Source: Achatina immaculata
Lineage: Eukaryota; Mollusca; Gastropoda; Stylommatophora; Achatinidae
Length of the DNA: 64,000 bases
Reading direction: 5' to 3'
NCBI GenBank assembly: GCA_009760885.1
Contig: CM019701.1
Span: 18,886,975 to 18,950,974 of the forward strand
Position 1 is the stretch's first letter; each line of letters opens with the position of its first letter. The notes under the pieces are model-generated. The model saw only the letters and a program-made list of their open reading frames with translations, made no database searches and was not told the DNA's origin. The translations under genes and the position numbers were made by a program. Positions 45,374-57,144 of this stretch are shown here, one piece after another.

Positions 45374-45689
45374 AACTTAGATTTAACTGCAGTTTTCTCT
45401 GCATACTTTTCTGAAAATGTTCTATCGTTTCTTTTGTAAAGAAGATATATGTGCTTGTTTCTTGTCACTGTTGATGCTTTCTATGTCATCGGAAAACGAT
45501 TTATGAACCTAAAAGTTGATATTGTGGTGAAGATCTTGGAGTAGAAGCATTATATCGGATGAAGAGTTGGCAAATGAACTTTTCTTATTTCCTGGAAAGC
45601 ACTAGAGAAAACGAAGCCTCTCACCAAGATCTGGCGCCACAGTGGCCAGGTTGCAGGATCACACAGCTTTTTTACTTGGACAATAAAAA

Positions 45690-46035
45690 TGTGACCAATT
45701 TTGTCAGAGATAAGAGAAATGACGACTGCACTAAAACTGGTTTTTGTAGTGAAGTTAGGCAGAGGTGTATGGTTCAGTTTTATAGAAAGACTGAGTTAAG
45801 TGGGTAGAAACAATAATGGGAGAAAGAAAGGTGAGCACACATAAATGAATAACATACAACAATCAAATATTTCATTTTGTGCCAGTCCTTCTTACAAAGA
45901 GGAGGCCAAAAAAAGCGAAGTGTTTGATTTTTCATGCATTTATCTATTGTGTTATTTTTGTATGTGGTCCTTGAAAAATGCTTATAGTCTGGTGGCTCTG
46001 TTTTGTTTACTCCATTCTGATAGCTATTATTGTAG
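45690..46035 (+). repeat. Dispersed repeat K, copy 1
   Basis: Shares GGTGTATGGTTCRGTTTTATA and following AT-rich blocks (GAGCACACATAAATGAATAAC; TATTGTGTTATTTTTGTATG) with 47384-47671. The second half matches that copy only in inverted orientation. Confidence 0.65.
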
Positions 46036-46380
46036 AGACCCATAGGCTTATCCTGGATTCATTGGTTTCACATCATATTTTCCTCATCCCCGCCGGCGAT
46101 CTCCGTGTCCCACCAACCTGACATTACATTTTACAAAAAATAACAATTCCACTTGGTACTGACTGCTACAGGTTTCTGGGTTACAGAAGTAAGTCAAAGT
46201 GTTTAAGCAAACAGATCTATGTTCCCTGTCTCACAAAGACTATGTTAAGATAAGTGTGCTCCTACCACAGTTGTTCCCCGGGAGAATAAGGGGAGATAAC
46301 AGTGATTATCTTGTGTTTTTTCACTTTCGCTCGATTTTGTTTTCCGTCTTTCAAAATGTGCTACTTTGTATTCTAAGTTA
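46036..46380. other. Spacer without recognisable gene
   Basis: No family signature recognised. Confidence 0.5.
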
Positions 46381-46610
46381 TTAACTCTTTCATTACCAGA
46401 CACTGGCAGTACTGGTGCATCTATGTGAATCAACGCTCAAAGCGATATTTATGCTGTCTAAATAAAATGCAAAGTAGCACATTTCTAGTCCAACCCACGT
46501 TTTATTTTTTTAATTAAGAGAAACTTTCCTCTATTTTCTTTCTACCAAAATTTCCCATCGACACTTAGCCTGGAAGAGCATGGGAATTAATTCAAGAGTG
46601 AAAGAGTTAA
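46381..46610. mobile_element. piggyBac-type MITE, 230 bp, intact ends
   Basis: TTAA at 46381-46384 and 46607-46610; ends TTAACTCTTTCATTACC and, on the minus strand, TTAACTCTTTCACTC. The interior is AT-rich with the AAGTAGCACAT block. The TIR core TTAACTCTTTC is also that of the 716-bp element at 27496-28211, suggesting the same transposase moved both. Confidence 0.82.
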
Positions 46611-47383
46611 CCAACTTCTAAACTATGTGTGACGTGTCGACTACACGTAAGAAAGTGAAAACGCAATATGTACAGTAATTGCATTACAGTCATGAAGTCA
46701 ACGTTTCTAAACGTTTGACTGCAAGGGAATAGCTCTATCTTGCTCTGTCTCTTGTTTTGATGGTGCATCTTGCCGAGCTGAATCCAGTCCGTTTCCTCAT
46801 GCTATAAACCTTAAATATCGTTGTTGTCCTCTTTTCTTGGAACTTTCCCATTAAGAATGATGTTCTTTATCGAGAACATCAAACTGTTTGTTTCTAACCT
46901 CTTGATATAGCTAAAATGTGTTAACTGTATGTTAAATTGTTTTTCATTATTTGTCATTTCAGTTTCAACTGATTTATGACTTACTTGCTCTTTTTTCCCC
47001 CTCTGTCCGAGGAAGGTACTTCTCAACACCCACATTTTAAGAGCCACAGTTTTCTTCTCCTATTTAGTGCCCATACTTCTACACCATAAAGGAGTATGGA
47101 GTATACATAGTATTAATTTCTCCAAGTTCCATATGCTGTGCTATATGTTCCGAAGAAAGAATACTATTTAATGCATTTAGCAAATACACGATAGGAAAGC
47201 ATACTGAGTACAAAGTGGTTTTGCTATGTTGTACTCAGTTTATCATACCGCTTTACTCGTGGAGAAAACAAAAGAAAAGCGGAATCAACCGTCTGTCCTA
47301 TGCGACATATTTAAGAACATACACTGAAAACGGCCGCTATGTGTTATGTTGTCTTCAGTACCGCGCTACCAACAGGTTAACGT
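46611..47383. other. Spacer without recognisable gene
   Basis: No coding signature or repeat family recognised. Confidence 0.5.
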
Positions 47384-47671
47384 AGATGAGGGTGTATGGT
47401 TCGATTTTACAAAAGAAAAAAAAAGAAAAAAAGAGAACGGAAAATGGGGAGAAACAAGAATGGCAGAAAGTAAGATGAGCACGTATAAATGAAGAACATA
47501 CAACTATCCAATTTTTTGGACAACGCTTTTTTTCCAAGCATACAAAAACAACACAACAGATAAAAACACGAAAAATAGATGAAAATGTTAAAAATTAGTC
47601 TTTTTGGTATTCTACTTGCAAGAAAGACGGGCACAAGTGCCTATAAAACCGAACCATACACCTTCATCTAT
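47384..47671. mobile_element. Repeat K, copy 2, with terminal inverted repeats
   Basis: 288 bp. Left end AGATGAGGGTGTATGGTTCG; right end, on the minus strand, AGATGAAGGTGTATGGTTCG, about 28 bp of TIR with few differences. Noncoding, AT-rich interior. Structure fits a MITE. The inverted internal half relative to copy 1 suggests flipping between TIRs. Confidence 0.68.
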
Positions 47672-49193
47672 TTCATTACAAGAATCAGTTTTACCGCAGT
47701 CGTCGTTTCTCTCATCTCTCACATACTACCAAAAGCTTATGGTTTGAGCTAAGCCCATTCCTGGTGAGGTTACAAGCTGTTGGCAATTTTCTGATGGAAT
47801 AGACGGGAGGTGTCTTACGATAAAGAAACAAGTAATCATCGCCACTCATCTGCAGTATGGTCAGAAGTCTTCCCGAACATAAAACTACAGCTTCAGAGCA
47901 TTAGAAGATCAATTTCGCAATCCAAAACATATGTCTGAAAACAAATGTACAACTATTGTGTACACGTTATTCACAAATGCTATCTTTCTTTTCATGTTTG
48001 CTTCGGCTGCATACGTTAAAAAATGCTGCAGTTTCACGTGACGCGGCTTCATCATTACTTTCATCTGACCTCGTGAATTATTATTACCCCGATATTTTTC
48101 TGAAGTCCCAGCTTAAAATGGTTCAAACTATTCAATGAAATGTTGAAATTCAATTTCTGGTGATCTTAGTTTAGAAAAGTTTGTCATTTTTTTCTCTTTA
48201 AGAATAGTTTCCATTATTATAAATTTGGTAATGTTTACTGCTCTGTGTACTGAAATATGTCACTTGTTATGACATTTCTCACACTGCACAGAAATCTCCT
48301 TCACCATTTATTCTTGAAACAAGAAGTCTTTAGTCAGCATTGTAAATTCAGCAATCGATCAAATCCAGTAACTCCTTCTTCAGAGCATATGCAGCATATA
48401 CTAGCTTTGTCATTTCTAATGAGCATCTGTTTTTAGAATTTGTATTGTGCTTCTTCTCCACGTATTATTTGGTCTTCCCTGTGTTCTTGTTCCCGGAGGA
48501 CTCGCTGTCCAAGCCTGTCTTGCTGTGCTGTTTGGCTGCTTTCTCTCTGTGTGTGCCAAGTCCACCTCTATTTTCTAGCTGCGATCTGTATATTGATTGG
48601 TTTTTGTTCTCTTTGTCTCCTGATCTCCATATTTCTGATCTTTTCCCATCATTTTAGTCTAAGGATATCCCCCAGGCAACTGTTATTAAATATCTGCAAC
48701 TTTTGTTGTGTGTGTGCGTGCGTCTGTGTGTTTGTGCGTGTTTGTTATTTTCCTTATTTATGAACAATAGAGCAAGACAATTTTCACAGTGTGTATTGAA
48801 AGTCTTAGAGCTCTGCAAATTACAAAAAACATGAATCTTCTTACTTAGAGTGTACTTTTTATTCATATCCATACCTTCTGCTGTTTTGTATGGACGCTGC
48901 ATTTCTCGATTATTTTATCATCAGCTTTGTATCATCTTTATATAATCTTTCGTTGATAATACACGTCCTTCTTTGGCAAAACTTGTTAAATAAATGAACA
49001 GCGGGCACTCTTAACTTTCAATATTTCTAATATATCTCAGTTCTTAGTAATCATAGTAATCCTCTTCATTTTATCTAGAAATGTTTAAACTCTTTTTTGA
49101 AGTTTTCTCTTCTATCTTCTTCTGCTTAAAGTCCTAGATTTTTAAAAAAATAATACATTAAGACCCGTAGCATTTCCGTGCTTCAAGGGTGTG
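47672..49193. other. Spacer without recognisable gene
   Basis: Some inverted K-like sequence to about 47740 (minus-strand match to 45690-45785). Otherwise AT-rich, with a GT-rich stretch at 48704-48748. No coding signature I trust. Confidence 0.5.
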
Positions 49194-49862
49194 AAGTGAC
49201 TGCAAACTCACATACATGGACCACACACCGCCGGACAAGCCACACCTTACAATTTACAAGTACTCTTTTTAAAAAAAATTTCTTTTGTTTTTTTAAAAAA
49301 TATTATTAATGTGAATCTATACTTTATCTCCTCTCTCTATTTCTTCGTCCTGTATGTTTTTGTATGATTAAGGCTCACGCCGAAAGGTCACAACTTTGTA
49401 ATCGTTATGTAATAAAGCTGCTTCTACTTTTTTCCTATTTTATACATACATGGACCAGTGCAGTGACTGCAAACTCACATACATGGACCAGTGCAGTGAC
49501 TGCAAACTCACATACATGGACCATTGCAGTGACTGCAAACTCACATACATGGACCAGTGCAGTGACTGCAAACTCACATACATGGACCAGTGCAGTGACT
49601 GCAAACTCACATACATGGACCATTGCAGTGACTGCAAACTCACATACATGGACCATTGCAGTGACTGCAAACTCACATACATGGACCATTGCAGTGACTG
49701 CAAACTCACATACATGGACCAGTGCAGTGACTGCAAACTCACATACATGGACCAGTGCAGTGACTGCAAACTCACATACATGGACCAGTGCAGTGACTGC
49801 AAACTCACATACATGGACCATTGCAGTGACTGCAAACTCACATACATGGACCAGTACAGTGT
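49194..49862. repeat. 33-bp minisatellite, split by R1
   Basis: One unit at 49194-49223 and about 12.6 units at 49444-49862, containing ACATACATGGACCAGTGCAG and TGACTGCAAACTC. Two unit types differ at one base (CCAGTGC, CCATTGC) and occur in blocks. Because 33 is a multiple of three, up to four frames stay open over the array. Confidence 0.93.
49224..49443 (+). mobile_element. Dispersed repeat R1 inserted in the minisatellite
   Basis: About 220 bp between duplicated ACATACATGGACCA (49210-49223 and 49444-49457), consistent with a 14-bp TSD. The distal part (GTATGATTAAGGCTCACGCC, AAAGGTCACAACTTTG, TAATAAAGCTGCTTCTAC) matches both arms of the inverted repeat at 59880-60298. Confidence 0.72.
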
Positions 49863-50238
49863 AAAGTGTGAACGCCGGCTTCTGTCCTCGTCTCCTTTGT
49901 CTTCCCAGAAAACCCAGTGTAAAGTACATGATTTTGATAGTTTGTTTTATCTTCTACCATGAACATCCTTCTCTCCTTCCCCATTATCACTACTTGTGAC
50001 ATTTCCTTTTCTTAAAGTGCCACCAATTTTTTTTTAAATTAAAGAGCAGTTTAGAAAAAAAAAGTTATTTATCGGCTGGTCTTGTCTATTTTAAAATTAT
50101 TTGAAGCTGCAACTCACTTGTTTACTTCACTTTTTATTTACTGAAACATATTCTCTTACCGTTTTTTCGACGAAACTGGACAGCCTGTCGGCCATTAGTT
50201 TTTACCGACTTAAGAGTTTGTCTTGTAAATTAATTTTA
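49863..50238. other. Downstream region of the receptor gene
   Basis: No other gene; contains the likely polyadenylation signal of the minus-strand receptor gene. Confidence 0.55.
50133..50138 (-). promoter_or_regulatory. Candidate polyadenylation signal AATAAA
   Basis: TTTATT on the plus strand gives AATAAA about 100 bp after the receptor stop codon. Placement is right, but the hexamer is common in AT-rich DNA. Confidence 0.4.
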
Positions 50239-51429
50239 CTATTTCTCGACTTTATCATTTCCCTGCTGTTTGCAGCAGAATGTTTTTAGAAAAGTCTTTC
50301 TGTAGGAGGGATTTAGAGAAAAGTATATGAAGACGTTGAGAGAGGCGTTGACCATGCTGAAGAGAAATGTGACCCGAACGTAGACGAAGAAGATGTTACG
50401 GTGAATGCCATCAAACGTCAGTCCAGGAATCAACCTTTGGAAATAGACCACACTAACCCGTTCCGTGTTACAGATGATGGCCATAAGTGACAAAGCAAAA
50501 ATTGTCTTCACAACGTTTCGGTTTTTGTCGGACAGAGGACTTGGTCTAGTGTTTGTGCTTTTGGCAGTCTTGTGTGACTGTTTGCTCGACTTGTAACCAA
50601 CTCTGCCAGAGATGTCCTCTTCAGTCTCCCACTGTATGGAATGACCAGCCGCTGCTTGTGATTTTTGTTGCCGAAACTTTGAGGATCGTTTGAGTCCAGA
50701 AATCATGACAAGAGCGCTGACAAATATCACAAACTGATAAAAGGTGTCTGTTCCAATATGCAGTAGATAGGCTAACCACAAAGTGCTTTCTGGGCGGTCG
50801 CTCGATTCCCATAAAGCGGTGATGGTTATGTTTCTCGTGGAATCAAATTTCAAATACAGGCCACAAGTTCTGAAGTGAGGAGTATACGCTAAAGTTGTAA
50901 GCACGTAAAATCCCAACATAATACGTACAGACCGAGTAACTGTAAACATGTTCTTAAACTTTAGCGGCATAGCAACACACAGACAACGCTGTAGGGCAAT
51001 GAAAGCCGTTATACCTTGTGAGATGTCGTAAAACAAAGCTGATATATAGCTTAAAACAATATCTAAAGCCATAGGTTCTATGACTGAAAAGTTGTTAACA
51101 TGGTTGCTAATGTAAAGGGAGCTGAAAATAAGAACCGTGAAACAACAGAGAAAATCGGACACTCCTAAAGCGAAAAGGCAAACAGTGACACAGTCTCTAC
51201 GTCCTTGCTTGATGAAGATAAATAAATTGCCAACATTAGAGAAACAGCCAAAACTTGCCAGAGGCAAGGACACAGCGAAGATAAGATAATCTCCTATCAC
51301 CTGGATCACCAGATCTAGCTGAGTATTTCTGGCATTGTCAGTGTGTCTTGTAGATGACATGATCGTAATAATGGAGATGTTGTCGGCCATGATGTACAGC
51401 TCAGTTTTATGTAAGGTTGTAAATTGCAT
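50239..51429 (-). CDS. Rhodopsin-class G protein-coupled receptor, chemosensory-receptor-like
   Basis: Single-exon receptor of 396 residues, predicted in the plasma membrane. An in-frame TGA lies 20 bp upstream. The first ATG is at 51429; a second ATG at 51390 (MADNISI) has a stronger start context (A at -3, G at +4). Seven hydrophobic segments are visible: TM1 LIFAVSLPLASFGCFSNVGN, TM2 CLFALGVSDFLCC, TM3 with ALQRCLCVAMPLK in place of the DRY box, TM4 IMLGFYVLTTLAYTP, TM5 FYQFVIFVSALVMISG, TM6 VKTIFALSLMAIIC, TM7 NVFIYFSLNPSYR (NxxxY form of NPxxY). ICL3 is about 60 residues, Lys/Ser rich; the tail CC may be palmitoylated. The usual Cys at the top of TM3 is not seen. This organisation resembles gastropod chemosensory receptors; ligand unknown. 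Peptide-receptor-like alternatives are possible. Confidence 0.88.
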   Translation of the reverse strand: MQFTTLHKTELYIMADNISIITIMSSTRHTDNARNTQLDLVIQVIGDYLIFAVSLPLASFGCFSNVGNLFIFIKQGRRDCVTVCLFALGVSDFLCCFTVLIFSSLYISNHVNNFSVIEPMALDIVLSYISALFYDISQGITAFIALQRCLCVAMPLKFKNMFTVTRSVRIMLGFYVLTTLAYTPHFRTCGLYLKFDSTRNITITALWESSDRPESTLWLAYLLHIGTDTFYQFVIFVSALVMISGLKRSSKFRQQKSQAAAGHSIQWETEEDISGRVGYKSSKQSHKTAKSTNTRPSPLSDKNRNVVKTIFALSLMAIICNTERVSVVYFQRLIPGLTFDGIHRNIFFVYVRVTFLFSMVNASLNVFIYFSLNPSYRKTFLKTFCCKQQGNDKVEK

Positions 51430-51459
51430 TTCAGCTGCCAAAGATCAGTCGAAATTTGT

Positions 51460-51470
51460 TTATAAATATG
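51460..51470 (-). promoter_or_regulatory. TATA-like sequence upstream of the receptor start
   Basis: TATTTATAAAC on the minus strand, about 30 bp before the first ATG. If used as a TATA box, transcription would start near or after the first ATG and favour the second ATG at 51390. In AT-rich DNA this may be chance. Confidence 0.25.
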
Positions 51471-54400
51471 TGCTTCTTAAAAAAGCAAACGTTCTTACAG
51501 TGTGTCTTTCTTTGTTATAAACAGCAATACGTTGCAGACGCACTTAACATATAGTATTTTTTGACGGACAGACTACAGGCTTTGACAGAGTTTGTGCACA
51601 AGTTCTTTTCATTTATACTTATTGCTAAACATTCCGTCTGTCATACTGTATTGTACTTCAAGTCCAAAGTTCCTGACCTTACAGAATAATAACTCGCCTA
51701 AGTGATGATGGAACAAGGCATTACTAAAAGCTGATGGAGCTGTCTTGACATTTAAAAGAAACGCCCAAGTGAACTCACAAAAATATTCGCCCTCAATACA
51801 AAGCCATTGTAGAGTTTTAATTGGCCAGCCAATTGTGTCACCAGGTCGAAATCTTCCTGCCACGTTTTACACCTGATCATTATTTTATTCATGACTGATA
51901 AATTAGTCTGTACCTTGTATTGCATTATATAATCCCAGCATTACAAACATTAAAATCGACACATTGTACTTAAAGTTCTACTGAAATGGCAGCTACTCTT
52001 AATGGTTAAAGTATTGATTATCTTTACTTATTCGTAAGTGATATTTTGTGTCCTATTAGGTGCATACTTAATTAAATAGGCGAAGGTAAATTCCAAATAC
52101 AGAGAACTTTTTAAAACTGTAAACTTTTATACCAATATTTATTAAACTCGTTTTCTTGATTAAGATAAATTGGACCTTTTACAGTTTATAAGACGTACAG
52201 TTTGTTTCGTAAATTTGGCATTAAAATATAGTTTCAAGGAAAAAAAAAAGTTTCGCCAGTGCACGAAAGATTCAGTCGAACGTGTGTCAAAGTGTCGTTT
52301 TAAATATCGGTTTTGTACATGAAATGTCCAAGTTTTTAACAAAATGTCCTTTCTGCACGAACGTGATAAGAATTTTCTGAAGAGTAATCCTGCCAGAGTT
52401 TGAGTCATGACAAGACATGTGCCTATTAAATAAATGGAAACACGAAAGTGTAACACTTTTTCAACAAGGCAAAACCACGACGCTATCTTCAATTAGGTAT
52501 TTGACAATCTTCATACAGAATAATTATATTTAATGTGAGAAAAAGAAACTGCCACATAATTGAGAGTTAATCGAAGAAAAGATACGATGAGAGCTTTTCA
52601 AAAGCACCTAATATTCTCGAAACTTTGAAAGTGATTTTTATGCTTCAAGGAGACTAATTTTATAATTGTATTTTTTTTAAATATATAAAATTGTCACACC
52701 TTCAGATTCTCTCGTTTAACTCAAGAACTACGTAGTGTAATTTGAAAAATGGGTCTCTTTACTGGGTTTCAATGATACTTCCGTGACTCGTGCAAAGAGA
52801 GTTAATTACAAAATCTGAAAAATGGACTGGAAAATTTTCCATGAAAATATTTCAAAGTGAGGTCACGTGCTCATGACAGGACAAATATGCTGGAAAGAAA
52901 GAGCACCGGCGATTATTGAACATATCCCGCAGGATTATGATGAATCCTTCTTTGTACTAAAAAAACTTCGCAGTCTGAATATCCGCTTTATATTATTGTA
53001 CAGTCTCGATTTATTTACAAAAAGACATATCGTCCATGTTTTTTTTTCTATTTGCCTGTTATAAATGTGTATGTGTGTAAATAGTGGGGGACAAATAAAC
53101 TCATTAGTTCACCGCTGGACACCAAATAGGCTAGAGCATTCCTGGATTCTTCGGTTTCTTCAATTCACCGTTTTAGTACAGCATCTCGCCTATAACATGT
53201 GCTTAGTCTGCATGTTTGTTGCGTACTGTTGCATGTTAAGAATGGAAGTCACAATGAACAACCACTGCACATGTGAAACAATGACTGGACGGTACCTGCC
53301 ATTCACGTATAGTTCGTGCTCATTTGAAGTCAATATGTATCTTGTGTTTAACTTCCACGTAATTTTCAGCTTGATTGGTCTACTGTACGATTGTGCTAGA
53401 AAATAAAGACATGACTAGATGTGAATGAACTGCGCTAGCAATAACTGTAGTTTTATTTATGTCTGAGTGTTGAGTGAAAAAACATAAAACTTTGTTATGT
53501 CATCAAATTAAGCTAATCAGTCCTTGAGTTTGCCCGTTACTAATGATACAGTGAGTGTACTGAGTGCTAACTCTGTCAGTTTAAGTTTTAAAGCATTTTT
53601 AGATAACTAATTACATAAATTTACGCCAAACTGAACTGTTTCATAACTAAAAAAAGACATTCTTTGTTAAATGTTTTATAAAACTGAACTGTCAGGGGTG
53701 ATATGTCCCAAGTTCTGTGTAAATGCATGGACAAAGATTTATAGTGCTGTGTGCTGTTCCAGATAGTACAAGGATGTTTAATGAATCGACGTTTTTTATA
53801 ATTTTATATTTAATGTACATATACAATTGACTCGAAATGTAGAATATGACGAATAAATTCATGAAGCGAAGACGTTCTTGGTTCAAGATCTTCGGCCAAT
53901 GCTTTGATTAGTGAAACTGATGTTCATTAAAAGAATTTCGTGCTGAAATTTTACTGCTGAAAAAAAAAGGAATTGTACATTTTCCCTCCTTAACTGTTAA
54001 ATAAGGTACATTCTTAGAACAGTTGAAAACTGTGCACAGAAAAGTGTTTGAACAGATAAAGATACGGCTAGCCTACAAAAAAAAAAAAGATTTGTAGACA
54101 GAGAACTTTGAAAAAAAAATATTTAGAGAAAGATTTCCGTTAGTTGGGTAAAGTACGATTGAAGCTGCCAACAGAAATCTGAGAGTCTGTGTCATTATGA
54201 GTCACTGCCTCAATAGCTGAACAAAGAAGTTATCACATTAATGGCTCTCTAGCATGAGTGGCAGCCTTTCTCTTGTGGATAAAGCAGTGCTAATTAATGT
54301 ATACCGATACTTATTACTTTCAACGTACATCTTTGCCTATAACTTTCTTATAGGCTGCAATTATAAACCTCACATTTATGTAAACTTAAGAAACAGTCAA

Positions 54401-55769
54401 ATTATAATCTTCCAGCTGAGAAAAAGGACACTGCAGACTGAGACACCATCTATATCAGAAGCTGAAAATTGACCCAAAAGACATAATTCTGTGGCAAATA
54501 GCAACAGACCTAACATCACATCCTCCGGAGTTTTCAGCTACACAACCCACTCAGGCAACGGACCAGACCACTGCCCCCTACAGGAGAATCTCTACGGCGA
54601 TGCTGAAAACCTGAGACGAACAGAGAGAGTGATGTCGATGTCTGAGCTATCGATGAACAAGAAGAAGAACGTGTATGTAATATATTTTTAAAAAACAGAG
54701 TAGCTCAACAGCCATTGCATTATTCAATAACATGTATTTGTGTAGTTTTCATTGTGTTTTTCTGGATTTGAATAGTTATGTTACTTTTTTTTCAGATATT
54801 GCGTTGACTGAAAATGTAATGTGATAAAATAACTTTTCCCCCGCTGGAATGAACTGAGTATTACTCCATACAAAGTAATCGCTGGCTGTTATGTTATTTT
54901 TTTTTTAGTTAGGTGATAGATTTATTGATTTGGCTATTGACTAAACTGCGGTTGAATTTTTGTGCGGTTTTTGCAAAAGGGAAAGAGTTGTGATTGTTCA
55001 TGCAGGGACAGGTGGGGTTTTTTTAATGCGATATTGCTACGTGATATCATTGCATGATACTTTCAGTCATAACTTAGATCTTCCCTCGCGCTGAATGTCC
55101 AGAACAAAGGCTCAGGTCGCAATTTTCTTCAAAAGAAAGCTAAACTTCAAATACTTTCTGTTCTTTGCTGTCAGCCATCGCAAAAACCCTCGAATGTCAC
55201 TTGTAGAGGCACACAGAAATCTGTAGAATAAACAACATACTTCGAACAGAATTACGCCACTAGGCAAACGTATACGGGGAAACTTCTAGCGACACCTAGC
55301 GACTTGATCCTTAAAGGCAAAGCTTTTGATCGCAACGTAAAATTTCCGGTTATTTTTCCCTCGTATATTCTCCCTCCAAATTCATGCACATTTGTCCGTA
55401 TCAGCGTGGGCCAGGTATCCTTTATACAGCTGGGTCCACTGGAACGTAGCAGCACCAATCTCCTCCAGAATGACTGCGTAAATTGTCAACTATTGCATTC
55501 TGTTGTCTCACTCTCTGCTAAGAAGGATAATCCTGATTTGCTCGAACAAAGTATATGGAGAACGTCATGAGTTTCACTAACCCAGTATCCCTAGTGTTGA
55601 TAAGCTCATAATGAAAGACGAGACCTATAAGGTGGAACAAGATTTTCAACTAAAATTCTTGGAGAGCACTGAACACATTCTTGGTTATGCAAGTTTAATC
55701 CAGAAATGTGACGCACGGACACAGCACTTCCCACAAGATAAAAGAGAACATTTATCAATTTAGAGCAAG
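51471..55769. other. Long spacer without recognisable gene
   Basis: About 4.3 kb with no repeat family found elsewhere in the window. A slightly GC-richer stretch at 54480-54680 ends in GAACAAGAAGAAGAACGTG, recalling LINE tails with GAA, but I could not assign it. The rest is AT-rich. Confidence 0.5.
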
Positions 55770-55780
55770 TGGGGATATGT

Positions 55781-56426
55781 ATGCAGTATTAAATTAAATT
55801 AAACGGAACTATTCTAAAGCAGGTGCAGAAATTCAAATACCTTGGAGCAGTAGTAACTTCAGATGGGAAATGTAGAACAGAAATTTGGAACAGAATAGGC
55901 CAAGCAAAGACTACATTTCAGAGAATGAGAAACATATTATGCAACACATCCTTATCAATGAATGTTAGAAAACGAGTCCTAAAATGCTATATTGAACCTA
56001 TCTTGTTATATGGAAGTGAATCATGGACAATAGGCAAGTCTGCACAAAAATCATTGGAAGCAGCAGAAATGTGGTTTATTAGAAGAATGTTGCGAATCCC
56101 CTGGACAGCAAAAATAACTAATGAAGAATGTATGAGAAGAGCTGGAGAGACAAAAAAACCTTGTCAAAAAGATAAGAGAGAGACAATGTACTTTCATAGG
56201 ACATGCAATGAGAAGAGGGGGCATTGAAAATATTATAACAACAGGAACAATAGAAGGAAGAAGATCAAGAGGAAGACCAAGAGAAATGATACTGGACAGT
56301 CTGACGGGATGGTGTGAGAGGAGATCACCAACTGAGCTGATTGCCTGCATGAAGGATCGCGTACTCTGGAGAAGCATAATAGCCAACGCCAGTCGGCACG
56401 GCACATGATGATGATGATGATGATGA
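55781..56426 (+). mobile_element. RTE-C insertion, 646 bp, with TSD
   Basis: Perfect 11-bp TSD TGGGGATATGT (55770-55780 and 56427-56437). Nearly identical to 5010-5637 of the copy in [58 protein letters not shown], then after one extra A (in GACAAAAAAACC) [34 protein letters not shown] and ASRHGT with a TGA tail. Confidence 0.93.
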
Positions 56427-56577
56427 TGGGGATATGTGTAATGGCGTAAAATGGTAAATACAATGAGAACAAAGAGAAGCAGAGGTTTTATTTCGTACTT
56501 TCCCTTGTTGCACATTTGTCTCTCTTACCTTGTGTGACGTACTGTGTCCATGCGTTTATCTAATAAACTCTTCTGTG

Positions 56578-56694
56578 GTTGATACTGATATTCATCAACG
56601 CTCCACTCTTGGTCCTTTTCTCTTTGCTATCTGTATTAACGATTTACCACTACATTTAAAGCGCTCTTCATGTGATCTTTTTGCTGATGAGTGT
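56578..56694 (+). pseudogene. Short RT fragment of another LINE clade
   Basis: VDTDIHQRSTLGPFLFAICIN, then DLPLHLKRSSCDLFADE. This corresponds to the GVPQGSxLGPLLFxLYINDLP motif B and FADD region of CR1/L2/jockey-like RTs, unlike the RTE families here. It is only about 39 codons long and is cut by RTE-E. Confidence 0.65.
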
Positions 56695-57142
56695 CAGTCA
56701 GTCATTTGCAGGTCCCTTGAGGAACTTTACCCCCCTAACAGCTCTCCTGTAGGCCCCTCGGTTGTAAGCAAGATGCCCTGCTGCTGATGCATCCATTTGC
56801 AGATCATCAACGATGTCCTGCGACCATCTTCGCTCTGGTCTTCTTCTCTTTCTTCTTCCGATTATGTATCCTTCCAAGACGGTCATCTCTAGATTATTAT
56901 GACGTTTAATGTGTCCAAAATATTTAAGTTTTATTTGTTTAATCCTCTTTACTAGCCAGCCTTCTTCAATATTAAGTTCTTGTAGTATGGATATATTAGT
57001 TCTTTTTGCGTCCATGATATTTGTAGAACTCTTCTGTAGCATTTACATTCAAAGGCATTTATGTGTGTCTCAGCTGTTTTGTTAAGTGTCCAGGTCTCAC
57101 AGGCATATGTTGCGATGGGTAAGATGCATGCCCTTAAAAATG
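56695..57142 (-). mobile_element. RTE-E 3' fragment, minus strand
   Basis: Inverted E end (GTCAGTCAGTCATTTGCAGG) then one open minus-strand frame: NISILQELNIEEGWLVKRI, LKYFGHIKRHNNLEMTVLEG, RRWSQDIVDDLQMDASAAGH, VKFLKGPAND, stop. The 5' end runs to the ATTTTTAAGGGCATGCATC segment. Well preserved. Confidence 0.88.
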
Positions 57143-57144
57143 TC

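Noticed and set aside
49364..49962. Four overlapping 135-170 residue frames with 11-residue repeats
   Set aside because: A 33-bp minisatellite read in several frames; no start context or non-repetitive domain.
51430..51441. Four extra N-terminal residues on the receptor
   Set aside because: The upstream start would be TTG; in a eukaryote the first ATG at 51429 (or 51390) is preferred, and an in-frame TGA lies just upstream.
54491..54691. 66-codon frame starting MANSNRPNITSSG
   Set aside because: No recognisable family; the end resembles a GAA-tailed LINE terminus, but similarity was too weak to call.
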